Shown: one piece after another, positions 44,079 to 57,000 of the stretch
Position numbering within the stretch: the stretch's first letter is position 1
Layout of the letters: the number at the start of each line of letters is the position of its first letter
From: Argopecten irradians
Lineage: Eukaryota > Mollusca > Bivalvia > Pectinida > Pectinidae
Direction: 5' to 3'
DNA length: 64,000 nt
Assembly: GCF_041381155.1 (NCBI RefSeq)
Contig: NC_091137.1
Coordinates: forward strand, 23,791,655-23,855,654
Notes under the pieces: model-generated
Told to the model about the DNA's origin: nothing
The model's input: the letters and a program-made list of their open reading frames with translations, nothing else
Database searches by the model: none
Position numbers and translations under genes: made by a program

Positions 44079-44343
44079 ATTTCACACACAACTAATGACA
44101 GAGGTATCTAGAGAGAATACAACAACATATACAAGAAAAGAAAATATACAGTTAATTTAATATTCAATATTATTTAAGCAGACTAATTTGTTGATTGTGA
44201 TGTTATTACCTTAAAACCATTTATACCATTTCAAAAACGTGTATTGCTCCGAGCGCATGGGTTTTACAGCAAACTCGTGCATGGAAAAAACTATCCTTAC
44301 CCTTTGTGGTTAGAGAAAAACACAAATTCATTTTTTCTTACAG

Positions 44344-44622
44344 TGACAACTCCTTCTCCATGTACCACAGACGATATTGAAAACGCAGAAGCATTGTTGT
44401 GGCAAAACAGCCTTATATCAGGTTCGAGCGCGCATACAGTATCAGAATGTATAAGAAATGAATGTCGCCCACCGACTTATGGTATCATCACAGAGGCAGC
44501 AGTGACTAGCAGATTGTCAGAGGAACACGACTCTGGCGTCGACTGTGCTTCCTATGAGAAAGGAACAATAGCAGCTGTGGTAGAATCACCTGGTAAAACG
44601 TTCCATAGATGTATATGTCCAG
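44344..44622 (+). CDS. Locus B exon: 93-residue six-cysteine domain
   Basis: 279 bp after TTTTCTTACAG. Encodes VTTPSPCTTDDIENAEALLW, ECIRNECRPPTYGII and HRCICPG. All six cysteines of the copy at 19042-19320 are kept. Confidence 0.83.
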
Positions 44623-46156
44623 GTATGTGAAAATACTTAATTACACAAATTAATTTGTTCAAATTAATATGTTGTGTCCATGGTGATGAGCACATCATAT
44701 AATTATTAAGTAGTGGTTCTTCAAGCAATACATCCACGCATTGATTTTAAGTTTAAGCAATTGTGTATAATATTTAGAATGATAAATATAAATGATAACT
44801 CGTTCCTTTTTTGTACATGAATGACATTAACTAAACTGGGAGAATGTTGCTCATATACCTATTATATTACCAAAGCAAAAATGTTCAAGATTAATTCCCA
44901 TGATGTTGTTTCAAAACAGGATGTTAAGTTAACCGGAACGTATGGTTCTACCTTAGTTTTACATATTCAGTATCTTCTGTACTAATACCTGTTGTGTTTT
45001 TGTAACGAATTATTTAGTCGGTCTTGAAGCCAGATATCCTTTTTGATGTATTCATTAGTTTTTAAATCATGAATACTATAGAAAATAGCACTTATGTTTC
45101 GTTTTTGTTCCATTGTGCCGCATTAGGTTTTACCTGCGGATTAGGTCAGACAAAGTGTGCCACTTCGGGAGAGTGTATAGTGAACGAGAGGGTATGTGAT
45201 GGTCAACGTGACTGTAGTGACGGTTCGGACGAGGGCAGTTGTGGTAAGTTAAAATCCCACCAAGCAGTTCAAAGATAGGAGAGCTGATTGCTTATCATTC
45301 CCCATGAAAGATATCCCGCATTTGGTTATTGTAGTTATCTTCTCTTACCGATATGTTTTGATTGTGATGCTGTGTGCATACAACGTCGTATCATTTAAGA
45401 GAAAACGACATGGGTTTTGCTTACGGATTGATTACGTCACAACAGCTACCTACCTACATAACTCATTAATATGCAAAGATGGTGCTTCAGTATCGCCCGT
45501 CTAGCTCGGTTTTTCAAATAAAAACCACACTTAAAATCATGTGCACACAATATATTTCTCTTTCGTTGTAGATGAAATGTTGATCCTAACAGAACAGCAG
45601 AGCGGTGGAATCGTAATGATATGGTATAGGACCCTAACAACACTTGTCTGTGACCATGGTACAAAATTCACCGACCGTGAAGCTCGAGTAATTTGTAAAG
45701 CTATGGGATTCAGGTATATACAATGAACATTTCTGTTTTAAAATGCTGACGTCGTCATCACTTTTCTTGTTTCTTTCTTAATTTCAGATATATTTAACAA
45801 CGTCGTAATCGTAAATGAATTGTAATAAATGCTAAATGAGGACACTTCTTGTGGTCAATAAAAACAACTTTCCATACAATTTGAGTTGTGTGTAAAAAGT
45901 AAAAAGATCATTTTAGCCGTACATCTGTGTGTCTTTGTTGACAGTTTTGAAGGTTTCACTGCTTATACAGTTTCCTAATTTGCGTTGCAGGGGTGGTACT
46001 CGATCTTCTTCTGGAAGGAAAGTCCTCGATACAAAAGCATGGCTCAGCCTTACCTGCAGCGAAACTGCGACATCGATGTCTGAATGTGAACAGGAATGGA
46101 TTGTGTTCCGACACGCATGCGCCAGTATGATACCAGCAGCGGTCAATTGTTACTAA
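44344..46156 (+). CDS. Locus B: duplicate of the last four exons of gene A
   Basis: Exons 44344-44622, 45127-45243, 45572-45713 and 45991-46156 match the gene A exons at 19042, 19749, 20436 and 21822 in order and phase. The first three also match in length exactly; the last ends with TAC TAA, one codon shorter. Encoded are the 93-residue cysteine-rich domain, an LDLa domain and the degenerate SRCR. Exons are much better conserved than introns, and no frameshift or stop interrupts them, which suggests constraint. No upstream exon (signal peptide, SRCR, Ig or six-cysteine) was found back to 39541. It may be a 5'-truncated gene, an alternative 3' cassette spliced to upstream exons of gene A in phase 1, or a decayed copy. 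Gene D lies between A and B on the opposite strand. Confidence 0.75.
45127..45243 (+). CDS. Locus B exon: LDLa domain
   Basis: 117 bp, acceptor GCATTAG. Encodes FTCGLGQTKCATSGECIVNE and VCDGQRDCSDGSDEGSC, a complete LDLa with the DCSDGSDE calcium cluster. Confidence 0.9.
45335..45480. mobile_element. Foldback MITE family F, copy 3 (inverted)
   Basis: TAGTTATCTTCTCTTACCGA, ATTGTGATG, GAGAAAACGACATGGG, GATTACGTCACAACAGCTAC and ACATAACTCATTAATATGCA match family F of 7863-8040 in reverse orientation. It lies between the LDLa and SRCR-like exons of locus B. Confidence 0.55.
45572..45713 (+). CDS. Locus B exon: degenerate SRCR-like domain, N-terminal half
   Basis: 142 bp, acceptor TTCGTTGTAG, donor TTCAG|GTATAT. 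Encodes DEMLILTEQQSGGIVMIWYR, LTTLVCDHG and REARVICKAMGF. Lacks the WGT of canonical SRCR, as does the gene A copy. Confidence 0.8.
45991..46156 (+). CDS. Locus B terminal exon: degenerate SRCR-like domain, C-terminal half, and stop
   Basis: Acceptor TTGCGTTGCAG. Encodes GGTRSSSGRKVLDTKAWLSL, TCSETATSMSECEQEW and HACASMIPAAVNCY, then TAA. It is very close to the exon at 21822-21990 even at third codon positions. Confidence 0.87.
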
Positions 46157-47015
46157 GTGGACATACAGTGTATTGTACGGTTTGTTTGTTTTAATGTCTT
46201 TATGTATACACTTATTCACTTTAAAAGCACAACTCATCATTAGAAAAGGTTAATGTAAAACAATGACAACACTTTCAGAGTTGTCATTATCATTCTTATC
46301 ATAACAACATATTCTAGATACTCATATAATAAGATATGTTAATGCAATTACTGAATAATAATTCAATCTTAGTTCATTCAGTTCATAAGGGAAACATTTC
46401 GTTGCCATCTATAACATTACTTCTTAATGGGCGACATAATAGTGTTATGAATCCATAGAAAATATCCCATCGATACTTTTTTATATTTGTAACGAGATTA
46501 TCTATACAATATTTTAAATCACGTTTACGCTTCGCGTTTCATTCTGTGTACATTCAGATTTCATTACATCTCATAACATTAAACGTATGTTTGATTGAAT
46601 CTAATAACAATTGAATGTCAAAAAATATTGTTGAAATTGAAAATTGAAATTGTAATTGAAATTTCATCTCTATGTGTTCTAATTATGATAAACGTTTGCA
46701 TTCACTAGTTCTATCTTAAATAATGTATCCTGATTGTAATTCATGATTCATATACGTTTCAGTATAGTACATCTTCTATATTTTCAGTATAAGATTGTGT
46801 TAATACGTGACTATTGACAGCCTTTAACTGATTCATTATGAATGTAATACGATTTACTGCTAGGAGGTGCTGATATTATATAACGTTATCAATGTAATAT
46901 GCTTCTTATATTCTTAAATTTTGAAAAAAATGTTCTCTCCGGAAGTAAACGTGTTTACCATTTGAGAGTGTTTCAACTTTCATTAACAATAAAACTTTAT
47001 TTTTCCATAAAGACT
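46157..47015 (+). promoter_or_regulatory. Locus B 3' untranslated region and polyadenylation signal
   Basis: AATAAA at 46988-46993 is followed by ACTTTATTTTTCCATAAAG, the same 19 bases that follow the gene A signal. GTGTTTCAACT also precedes both. The rest of the region has diverged. Confidence 0.6.
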
Positions 47016-47152
47016 GGTTTTATTGTTTAATCAGAATGCAAATATAAAGATGGTAGATTGATGTTCCACAATATGTGGTTGTTTGATATGGTACTCATTT
47101 CACACTCGAATTAGGGAATTCTATTAGTTAAAAAGACATCAGCCAGTAACTT

Positions 47153-47290
47153 TGTTTCAAGTTTCAAGTTTCTTTATTCCGCGGGCCTTACGTCCAATAG
47201 GCAAAACATACATACATACATGGTTACAATATACATACATACATACATACATACATACATACATACATACATACATACATGGTTACAATA
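47153..47290 (-). mobile_element. 3' tail of a non-LTR retrotransposon plus CATA microsatellite
   Basis: On the minus strand a (TATG)n run leads into TTTTGCCTATTGGACGTAAG, GCCCGCGGAATAAAGAAACT and a terminal TTGAAACTTGAAAC repeat, the layout of a LINE 3' end. On + it appears as TTTCAAGTTTCAAG...ATACATACATACAT. Only the tail is present. Confidence 0.55.
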
Positions 47291-48090
47291 TACAATATAA
47301 TTATATAGGAGATTAATTGTTAAACTCTGCATAATGAAACCAAACCCAGTTACTTTGAATAAGTCAATGTCATATAGGGATTTAATTTACGCAATTGAAC
47401 AGCCAATGATGACTCTTCACAAAACGAAGAATTATTCATTCGCGACGAAAAAAAGTTAAAATAAACATAAAAACTGTCAGAGTTAATCTTATTTAATCAG
47501 ATAAGATATTTAGATATGTATTTATTTTCAGTAAAAACTAATATATAGCGTAACTACATAAAGTATTTGTACTTGGCCACATGTGTGAACACGGTGACCG
47601 TTGTGCAGCGAGGTGAAGCTGACGTACGCTTTTTACAGTCAATGCATGGAGTGTGCCGAAGTAGTCTAACACCGGTGTTCAAGTACCTCAACGTGTCATC
47701 TGATTAATTCCAGCTCTTCAAAACGCATAGCGTAAGTATATTCAAGAGCTGGTTTTAATCAGATTGCTCAATGCGTTTGATTGACGATATTAAGTCCTTG
47801 GGGCCATTGTGAACATCTACGGTAGATGCACCGATATATGGAACAACTTTACTTGTGTTTGGTGAGATAAACTATGATTATATAAACATATTAAACACCA
47901 GGGGGTGCAGTTGTTGGTGGTTAGGAAAGGTCAGTACACTCCACTCTGGCGTCCTCACCATGGTTACAGTTCTCATCCCCCAAAGAACTTGCCTCTCACT
48001 CCTGTATACGATCCTCCTTTCCTTCACATCCGACGTCATCCAGTCACTTCGGTTCCTTTATGAAAGTCCGTTCATGTAAGAAACGGGATA
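47291..48090. other. Spacer, nothing recognised
   Basis: Intergenic sequence between locus B and gene C. GAGCTGGTTTTAATCAGATT and AATTCCAGCTCTTC near 47707-47765 form a partial inverted pair. No gene supported. Confidence 0.4.
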
Positions 48091-48258
48091 ATTTAACGCG
48101 TTAACATCTAATGCGTTGAACACACTTTTAACGCGTTGAAACTGTATTTAACGCGTTAAATGCGAACGCGTTAACATTTAACCCATTAAATGTTTTATCG
48201 CGTCAATAATTATTTTATCACGTTAACATTTTACGCGTTAAAAGTAACGCGTTTAACT
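48091..48258. repeat. Cluster of AACGCGTT palindromes
   Basis: About nine copies or near-copies of TTAACGCGTTAA lie in 168 bp, spaced irregularly at about 15-25 bp (variants AATGCGTTGAA, TTATCGCGTCAA, TTATCACGTTAA, TTTACGCGTTAA). CpG-rich motifs stand out in this AT-rich region. It is not an even-period tandem array. Confidence 0.75.
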
Positions 48259-48394
48259 TGACAACCAATAAGAAACGTCGTTATGTTGGCATATAGGAAA
48301 TTGCACTTTTCGCCTTTCCCATAAACATGTGTTATATGGTTCTTTTTTCAAATTATCCCTGTGTCTGTTTTAATGTAAAAATGTTATCTTCATG

Positions 48395-48505
48395 TTGTTT
48401 TTGATTCCAAAGCTACGTCATCAGTTTGTGTGGTACAATAACGTTTTATTTTCTCCAAGACCAAACATGACGTTATGCTCACAAACGCATGACGTCACAA
48501 TGAAT
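48395..48505. mobile_element. Foldback MITE family F, partial copy 4
   Basis: AGCTACGTCATCAGTTTGTG, ACGTTTTATTTTCTCC and TGCTCACAAACGCATGACGT, CACAAT match the centre and one arm of family F. The outer ends are not recognisable. Confidence 0.45.
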
Positions 48506-50372
48506 CCTGTCCTATCCTATTCAGTACAACAGTAATGCAACTATATTTCATTAACCGTAAAAGGTGATGTTTGTTTTAAACTAATTTTTTTCTAAGTTAA
48601 TCTTTATGAAATTCATGACGATTTATGAAAACCAATTCAGATACTGAAAATCGAACTTAAGTTTATTGATCGCAAGCTGTTCTGAATACTTTAAATTTTA
48701 AACTGCTAAGATATATCAAATACCGCTAAATTTATATCCATTTTGAACAAAAAAATCAAATATCAAATCTGTGTATGTTTTTTATCACAAAAAAAAAACC
48801 CCAAAAATGGTATGATTTGATGCCATTGCCAACACTTTGACAACACAGTATTTTGAAAACCAACGACGTTATACATGTATAATACAGTATACTGGATGTG
48901 TGAAAACTTTATTCGAATACATAATAATCTTCTCCAACCCATTTTTTTTTGTAATTTTGTCATTATCTTAATTTTATTTGAAACAATTCGTCGGAATATT
49001 TGTGATAATAATATGTAATTATTCATACTCTTCAGAAAATAATACAGTTTGACGACATAAAACATGATTTTGATATCGTTTTGGATAAAAAAGGGAACAC
49101 TGTCTTACACATCTACAGGGAAATTTCAATTGGGTCAAAGCAGAAGCCCCTGGGACCATTTGAATTTTTTGAACGTAGTTCAAGGGTTGGTATTAATGTT
49201 GCTACATGTAACATTTAGTTTATTTTTTTTCTCCATTTTTCGTGAATGTGAATATAACTTACAGTGAAATAGTATATTGCTATGCTTATTCCGTATCTCT
49301 TTCGACGTACATGCATCCTTGATAATCAGGGGGTTACTATCAGTGTCGCTATATTCATCCTCGGGTTATGTCATAGCAAAACTTAAGAAATTTGAAGGAA
49401 TTAAGCACTAACCAGTTACAGGTATTATTATTATTACGTACCATTATTTGTTTCTGTTGTTGTACATCATGGCCAATACCACAAGTTTTTCTATTGCCTT
49501 CAGTTTTATTATGATATAGTATATGCAATATAGGACTGTTTTGAAACCCTCTTATATGTGTGATTTACCTGAAATTCCATAGCTTAAAATACGTATACTT
49601 TGGAACTAGTCAATCATGAATCGTGTAAATATTAAACAATCCAAGCCATTCATCATCATTCCAAAGAAATCAATAAAGACGCATTCACAGTTTTCTTATT
49701 TTCTGTCTGCATTTAATTTGAGGTGAGTGAAATGTAGGCCTAAAAGGTAGGAGGTAGATCAAAGGGTTTGGGGCGTTATCGGGTCAAATATATTACATGT
49801 ACCTAGTCAATGCAGCCTACAGAAGAAACAGTACTAATTTATTATATCTGACATGTACAAACTGCACCAATCTTTTTTCGACATTTATACATCATTCCAG
49901 GGAACAAGTACATATTTACGTAACAAACAAGAGATCCAACAAAGGATGTCACAATATCCAACATTGATAGATAAAGCAAAGGAAACATTGACTTTCTCCT
50001 GCTCATCTTGACTTCTCCATTAAAACTAAAATAAAATCTCAACACATAATAGGCAAATTCATTTACAGAATTTCCAGATTGTAGCACATGAATATCTGAT
50101 TTTTTCCTCTTTTTTCATTAATCAAACAGGGGTATTTGCGCTATATTGAAGTCAGACAGGTGAAGACAACGAGTATACTTTTACTTGACAAGGAATACGA
50201 CATATAGTATACCGTATATAGGGACCTCTCAGACGAAAAGTTCATTTAGGCTTATCAGTACGAGGCTTAACGAGGGGCAACATAATAAAAAATGATTTAA
50301 TCAGTTCATATTATCCTCTTTTCAAAGCGAGAATATATAAATACTAAACACAATATGCAACAGAACAAATGA
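48506..50372. other. Intergenic, nothing recognised
   Basis: AT-rich spacer before the 3' end of gene C. Open frames here show no domain or splice support. Confidence 0.45.
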
Positions 50373-50378
50373 TTTATT
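50373..50378 (-). terminator. Candidate polyadenylation signal of gene C
   Basis: TTTATT on + gives AATAAA on the minus strand, about 560 bp past the gene C stop codon. No other support. Confidence 0.3.
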
Positions 50379-50939
50379 AGATTGCCTGATGCCAATATAA
50401 TGCAATCCACTGTGGAATCATAAAAATATCATATTTATAGTTCCTGATTATTTGACTACGACTGATCTGTGATTAAAACCTTTCTCGTCGCCCCTATGGC
50501 TCTGATCTTGAATCTCTGAAATAAACACATGACTGAAAAATGTAAAGCGACAGTATGTGCTTACGATCACGGAACTTTTTAATTTCGACTTGATAAATTC
50601 TAACTCGACTGAGGTTATTATATGAGAGTAAGGAAAAGGCTACAGCTCATTTAATGCCACTTTCACTGTTCCTTCTTCAAAAACGATTTTGGTCCAAAGA
50701 AATCCTCATTCGTAAAGTGAACTCAAAATTTGTTTTTTTTTATCATTTTTAAATGTTTAATTGCCAACAAAAAATACATATATGTGTCATTTAAATAATG
50801 ATTGGCAATCACAGATTAAGAAGGGAATGCCTATGCTTTCCTGATATTTCACCTATTTCTCTTTGAATATGTTCAATAAATATTTCAAAATGTCTTTGAT
50901 TGAGGGAATTTCTTACTATCCGTCAATAATATACATACA

Positions 50940-51057
50940 TTAACCACAAATGCTCTGTAACATATCTCTGGTAGGGACAACAGCCTGGTTAAAGGTTGTG
51001 TCTCCATCACAGGATGCTGGCAGGTTGTGTAAACATTCTGTAAACTCTGGATAGACG
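50940..51057 (-). CDS. Gene C terminal exon: six-cysteine module 2, C-terminal half, and stop
   Basis: Acceptor CTATTTTAAG in phase 2. Encodes [17 protein letters not shown], 20 residues, then LQSICG and TAA at 50942-50940. The stop comes right after the Cys-Gly that closes each module. Confidence 0.85.
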
Positions 51058-54000
51058 CTTAAAATAGAAAATGAAAAACAAAGATTAATGATATAAAATA
51101 TAAATGGTTAATAAACAGGTGTACATGTGTAGATGAACAATGTATATGCATCTTAAATGCGAAAACAAAAGTTTACAATGTTTAGACGATGTCTCTTTAC
51201 ATTCGATATACACGTATAGGTACAAAACTGGTTATAATAATAATGTGTTGAATGAAAATGTAAATGATTTACATATCAATAGAATCGTCGATATGGTCAT
51301 TCATATAAAGAACGAATTCCGATCATTTTTACTTAAGATATACGTTACAGTTATATGCACACATACACAGAGAGAGACATCGTCATGTATCAAAAGATCT
51401 AACGCTTAAGCAATCATTATATAACTTCAACACAGACAAAATGATGTATCAGCTAAACTTAATTTGAAATCAAGTGTAAGGTACATGTTACCAGGTGTTT
51501 TCTCCAGGACACACTTTTAAACACTCTTAAACAACCATGAAAACAACGATTTTTTTTGCATAACGAGCACGGCATATTAGTATGTACATTGTATATTGAT
51601 TTCGAATTGATTTGCGATTTTAAACGAGATATAACAATAATTAATATATGAACAATTTCATCATAAAGACAATAAAAACAAATATATACATCTTTTCTGT
51701 AGATGGGAAACTTTAAGTTATGTTCTGTAATGTTTATTCAGCAAATCAAGAAGTACTTTTTATTGATGTCCACCACCAAACTATACGTATATTTTGAGAA
51801 TATTTAAAATGTATAAGTTTTAATTTTACAGTCAAACCTCAAATTGGAGTTTTGTAACATACTGCCAATACCATTATGTTAACGTCTACAGTGTAGTGAA
51901 ATGAGTACATATGGTCAGACAATGAAACCATATCGAACTTTCACTTTCACTTTCATAATGTATTAGTCATTATATAGTGACTTCCTTAGATATATTATCA
52001 TCTAAATAAAAATTATACAATCAAACAATCAAACATGATTGATTGTACTGATGAATGATTTTCACAGTTTAAGTCATCAAACGTCAATAGGTTGCTGAAA
52101 AACAACTCACCTGCACATCTGACCCATATCTGTTTCTGAAGTCTGAACATTGGTCATGATCTCAAGGCATGGCATGAATATCAAGACCGGACAACTACCA
52201 GTTGTATCCACGGCAGTCACTGTGGAATTAAGAGTGGATTCAGGAGTGGTTTAACTTAACTGAGCAATGGAAATTTGAGGGAAAAAATAAAAATAAAGTC
52301 TTAAGCCTATTTATAGATTAGAAAGGTGACAGACACAAAATATATAGAAAGCCTGACATTCCGATATCAGTCAACTTCACTGAATTAGTCTGTAGATACG
52401 AAATCTATTATTTAGTTAAACATAATATATGTTTACTCAGCGTTCTTTGTAATGATCAAGCAAGATGTGAAATCGGTGATTTTAGAGTTGACTGATAGGA
52501 TATATTACAAACTAATATCATGAAAACCCATACCAAAGGTTGTTAAGATAGTTCAAATTCTTCTTTATGAATTATCTATTAGTAATTATTTTTAATTTTT
52601 AAATAGTATTTGTAATTATTAATGCGGCTTCAATTATAAGAAACAGTTCAATGATATTAAATGACAACTTATTAAAAGTATTACATTCCATGACGAAAAC
52701 ATGTGAAGTCAGTTATAAATATCAATCCAACCATTACAATATTTCGCATTATTCTTTAAGTATTATAGTTATAATTTCCTTCCTCAGGGAAGCCAGTTGG
52801 TGAAGGAGGAGTGGAACCTTCTAGAAACATAACATTACAGCATTGAATATTCATATACACTCATTCGGTCCGTATCTAACATAATTTAGAGCAAACTCGT
52901 TATTTGTGGATGCACTAATTTCTGCTTTTTCGTAAATTCCGAAAACATTTATTCGGGGGAGATCAAATGGTCTTAAATCCATTATACAATTCAGTTTATT
53001 TGTACGCTTACTCGCGAATAATTTGAATTCAATTTTGAAATATCTTGCAGAATTACACGAAAATGTGCATCTGGTAAAAATGAGGTTGTTTACATTTAAT
53101 ATAGAAAATTTCAAAAAAAAAAAGGAAAAGAAAAAATGAAAAGGAAGATATAAAATAAATTGCGACAAGCTGCCTTTCCATCGATTTTTCGATTTTGAGC
53201 TGTACTGGATTATGAAGAACGTTTAATGTTTCCATAACTTTGATGAAGGCCATTTCGAAAAACGTAATAATAATTTTACATTTTCATTTACGCGTGGATG
53301 AAGTGGCGAAATATTCTAATAGTTAATTATTCAATTTTGAAAAACATAAATATACAGTTTAAACGGCCATTTCTGCGAAATAGTATTGCATCATAGCAAG
53401 ATCATGTTATTTTGATTTGTTAAATGGAGAATTTCAAAAATGATATTTAGTGTTTAATGATTAAAGCGGTAACAATTATTTATAATCACCAATGCTACCA
53501 CACATGGCATCGATGGTCTGGGTCTGGAGTTCCATCTGTTGTCGCATTGAGCTGTCCATACAGGATTGTGGGAGGGAGTTAATACAAGACATAAACTGTG
53601 GGTACGCCTCCCTGTCAAAAATATACAACTTACGTTAACATGTCTACGCCATCCTAAAACTATTATAACTGTGCGGTCACCTGCCTGTAAACATTATAAT
53701 AAAACTGTTAGCACACCTGTCAAAACAATAATTTTACTTATTTAACATCTATCTAAAGTTAAATGAAACATAGATGCAATTTTTCATAAAAAACTATTTG
53801 TTAATTAATAAAACCATTCTGTAGACATGTCATTACAGATATGAAAAAAGAAGAATCGTTCGCTATACACTTAAGAGCATAAGCATCATTATGGTTTTCT
53901 GACCCATTATATTATAGATATGAATTATCATTTATTATTCTTGTTTTTTAAAAAAGCTAAAAAGAAATCAAAGTTTACATGAACATCAATATGAAATAAA

Positions 54001-57000
54001 GCAAAAAAAGGGACATCTTTCACTTCTTACGTGCACATGTGATTTAAGCCAGCAGGACTGGTGACAGTTGACATATCAATATTTGTGACGTGGTCCAGAC
54101 AGGCCAGAGCTTCCAGAATGTCACAGTGTGCACCTGAAGTTGTGAAACGTACTCACTACAACGTTTACGTTACACCAGATACAGTCGAACGTACTCACTA
54201 CAACGTTAACGTTACACCAGATACAGTCGAACGTACTCACTACAACGTTTACGTTACACCAGCTACAGTCGAACGTACTCACTACAACGTTTACGTTACA
54301 CCAGATACAGTCGAACGTACTCACTACAACGTTAACGTTACACCAGATACAGTCGAACGTACTCACTACAACGTTTACGTTACACCAGATACAGTCGAAC
54401 GTACTCACTACAACGTTTACGTTACACCAGATACAGTCGAACGTACTCACTACAACGTTAACGTTACACCAGATACAGTCGAACGTACTCACTACAACGT
54501 TTACGTTACACCAGATACAGTCGAACGTACTCACTACAACGTTTACGTTACACTAGATACAGTCGAACGTACTCGTTACAACGTTAACGTTACACCAGAT
54601 ACAGTCGAACGTACTCATTACAACGTTTACGTTACACCAGATACAGTCGAACGTACTCACTACAACGTTTACGTTACACCAGATACAGTCGAACGTACTC
54701 ACTACAACGTTAACGTTACACCAGATACAGTCGAACGTACTCACTACAACGTTAACGTTACACCAGATACAGTCGAACGTACTCATTACAACGTTAACGT
54801 TACACCAGATACAGTCGAACGTACTCATTACAACGTTTACGTTACACCAGATACAGTCGAACGTACTCACTACAACGTTAACGTTACACAGATACAGTCG
54901 AACGTACTCATACAACGTTAACGTTACACTAGATACAGTCGAACGTACTCATTACAACGTACGTTACACAGATACAGTCGAACGTACTCATTACAACGTT
55001 TACGTTACACCAGCTACAGTCGAACGTACTCACTACAACGTTAACGTTACAGCAGATACAGTCAAACGTACTCACTACAAGATCAACGTTACACTTGATA
55101 CAGTCGAACGTACTCACTTCAACGTTAGTTACACCAGCTACAGTGTACTCACTACAACGTTAAAGTTACACCAGATACAGTCGAACGTACTCACTAAACG
55201 TTAACGTTACACCAGATACAGTCGAACGTACTCATTACAACGTTAACGTTACACCAGATACAGTCGAACGTACTCATTACAACGTTTACGTTACACCAGA
55301 TACAGTCGAACGTACTACTCATTACAACGTTTACGTTACACTAGATACAGTCGAACGTACTCATTACAACGTTTACGTTACACCAGATACAGTCGAACGT
55401 ACTCACTACAACGTTTACGTTACACCAGATACAGTCGAACGTACTACTCACTACAACGTTAACGTTACACCAGATACAGTCGAACGTACTCATTACAACG
55501 TTAACGTTACACTAGATACAGTCGAACGTACTCATTACATTACAACGTTACGTTACACTACACAGATACAGTCGAACGTACTCACTTCAACGTTAACGTT
55601 ACACTAGATACAGTCGAACGTACTCTCATTACAACGTTAACGTTACACCAGATACAGTCGAACGTACTCATTACAACGTTTACGTTACACCAGATACAGT
55701 CGAACGTACTCATTACAACGTTTACGTTACACCAGATACAGTCGAACGTACTCACTACAACGTTAACGTTACACCAGATACAGTCGAACGTACTCACTAC
55801 AACGTTAACGTTACACAGATACAGTCGAACGTACTCATTACAACGTTAACGTTACACCAGATACAGTCGAAACGTACTCTCTACAACGTTTACGTTACAC
55901 CAGATACAGTCAAACGTACTCACTACAACGTTAACGTCACACCAGATACAGTCGAACGTACTCACTACAAACTTAACGTTACACCAGATACAGTCGAACG
56001 TACTCACTATAACGTTTACTTTACACCAGATACAGTCGAACGTACTCACTACAACGTTTACGTTACACTAGATACAGTCGAACGTACTCACTACAACGTT
56101 AACGTTACACAGATACAGTCGAACGTACTCACTACAACGTTTACGTTACACCAGATACAGTCGAACGTACTCACTACAACGTTAACGTTACACAGATACA
56201 GTCAAACGTACTCACTACATACAATCGTTTACGTTACACTGATACAGTCGAACGTACTCACTACAACGTTAACGTTACACCAGATACAGTCAACGTACTC
56301 ACTACAACGTTTACGTTACACTAGATACAGTCGAACGTACTCACTACAAGTTTACGTTACACTATACAGTCGAACGTACTCACTACAACGTTTACGTACT
56401 ACATACAGTCGAACGTATCACTACAGTTTACGTTACACAGATACAGTCGAACGAATCACACTAGTTCGTACACAGATACAGTCGAACGTACTCACTATCA
56501 ACGTTTACGTTACACCAGATACAGTCGAACGTACTCACACTACTATGTTTACGTTACACTAGATACAGTCGAACGTACTCACTACTATGTTTACGTTACA
56601 TAGATACAGTCGAACGTATCACTACTATGTTTACGTTACACTACAGTACAGTACACTAACGTCGAACGTAAGCACTACTATGTTTACGTTACACTAGATA
56701 CAGTCGAACGTACTCACTACTATGTTTACGTTACACTAGATACAGTCGAACGTACTCACTACTATGTTTACGTTACACTAGATACAGTCGAACGTACTCA
56801 CTACTATGTTTACGTTACACTAGATACAGTCGAACGTACTCACTACTATGTTTACGTTACACTAGATACAGTCGAACGTACTCACTACTATGTTTACGTT
56901 ACACTAGATACAGTCGAACGTACTCACTACTACGTTTACGTTACACTAGATACAGTCGAACGTAAGCACTACTATGTTTACGTTACACTTAGATACAGTC

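Noticed and set aside
49842-50087. 81-codon minus-strand frame with a hydrophobic stretch
   Set aside because: It lies beyond the gene C stop, has no homologue I recognise and no splice context.
54061-54921. Long + frame of [18 protein letters not shown] repeats (286 codons), with similar frames at 57971-58731 and on the minus strand
   Set aside because: The 42-bp satellite period is a multiple of three, so any stop-free unit gives a long frame. Frames open on both strands, break at each indel and lie in a gene C intron.
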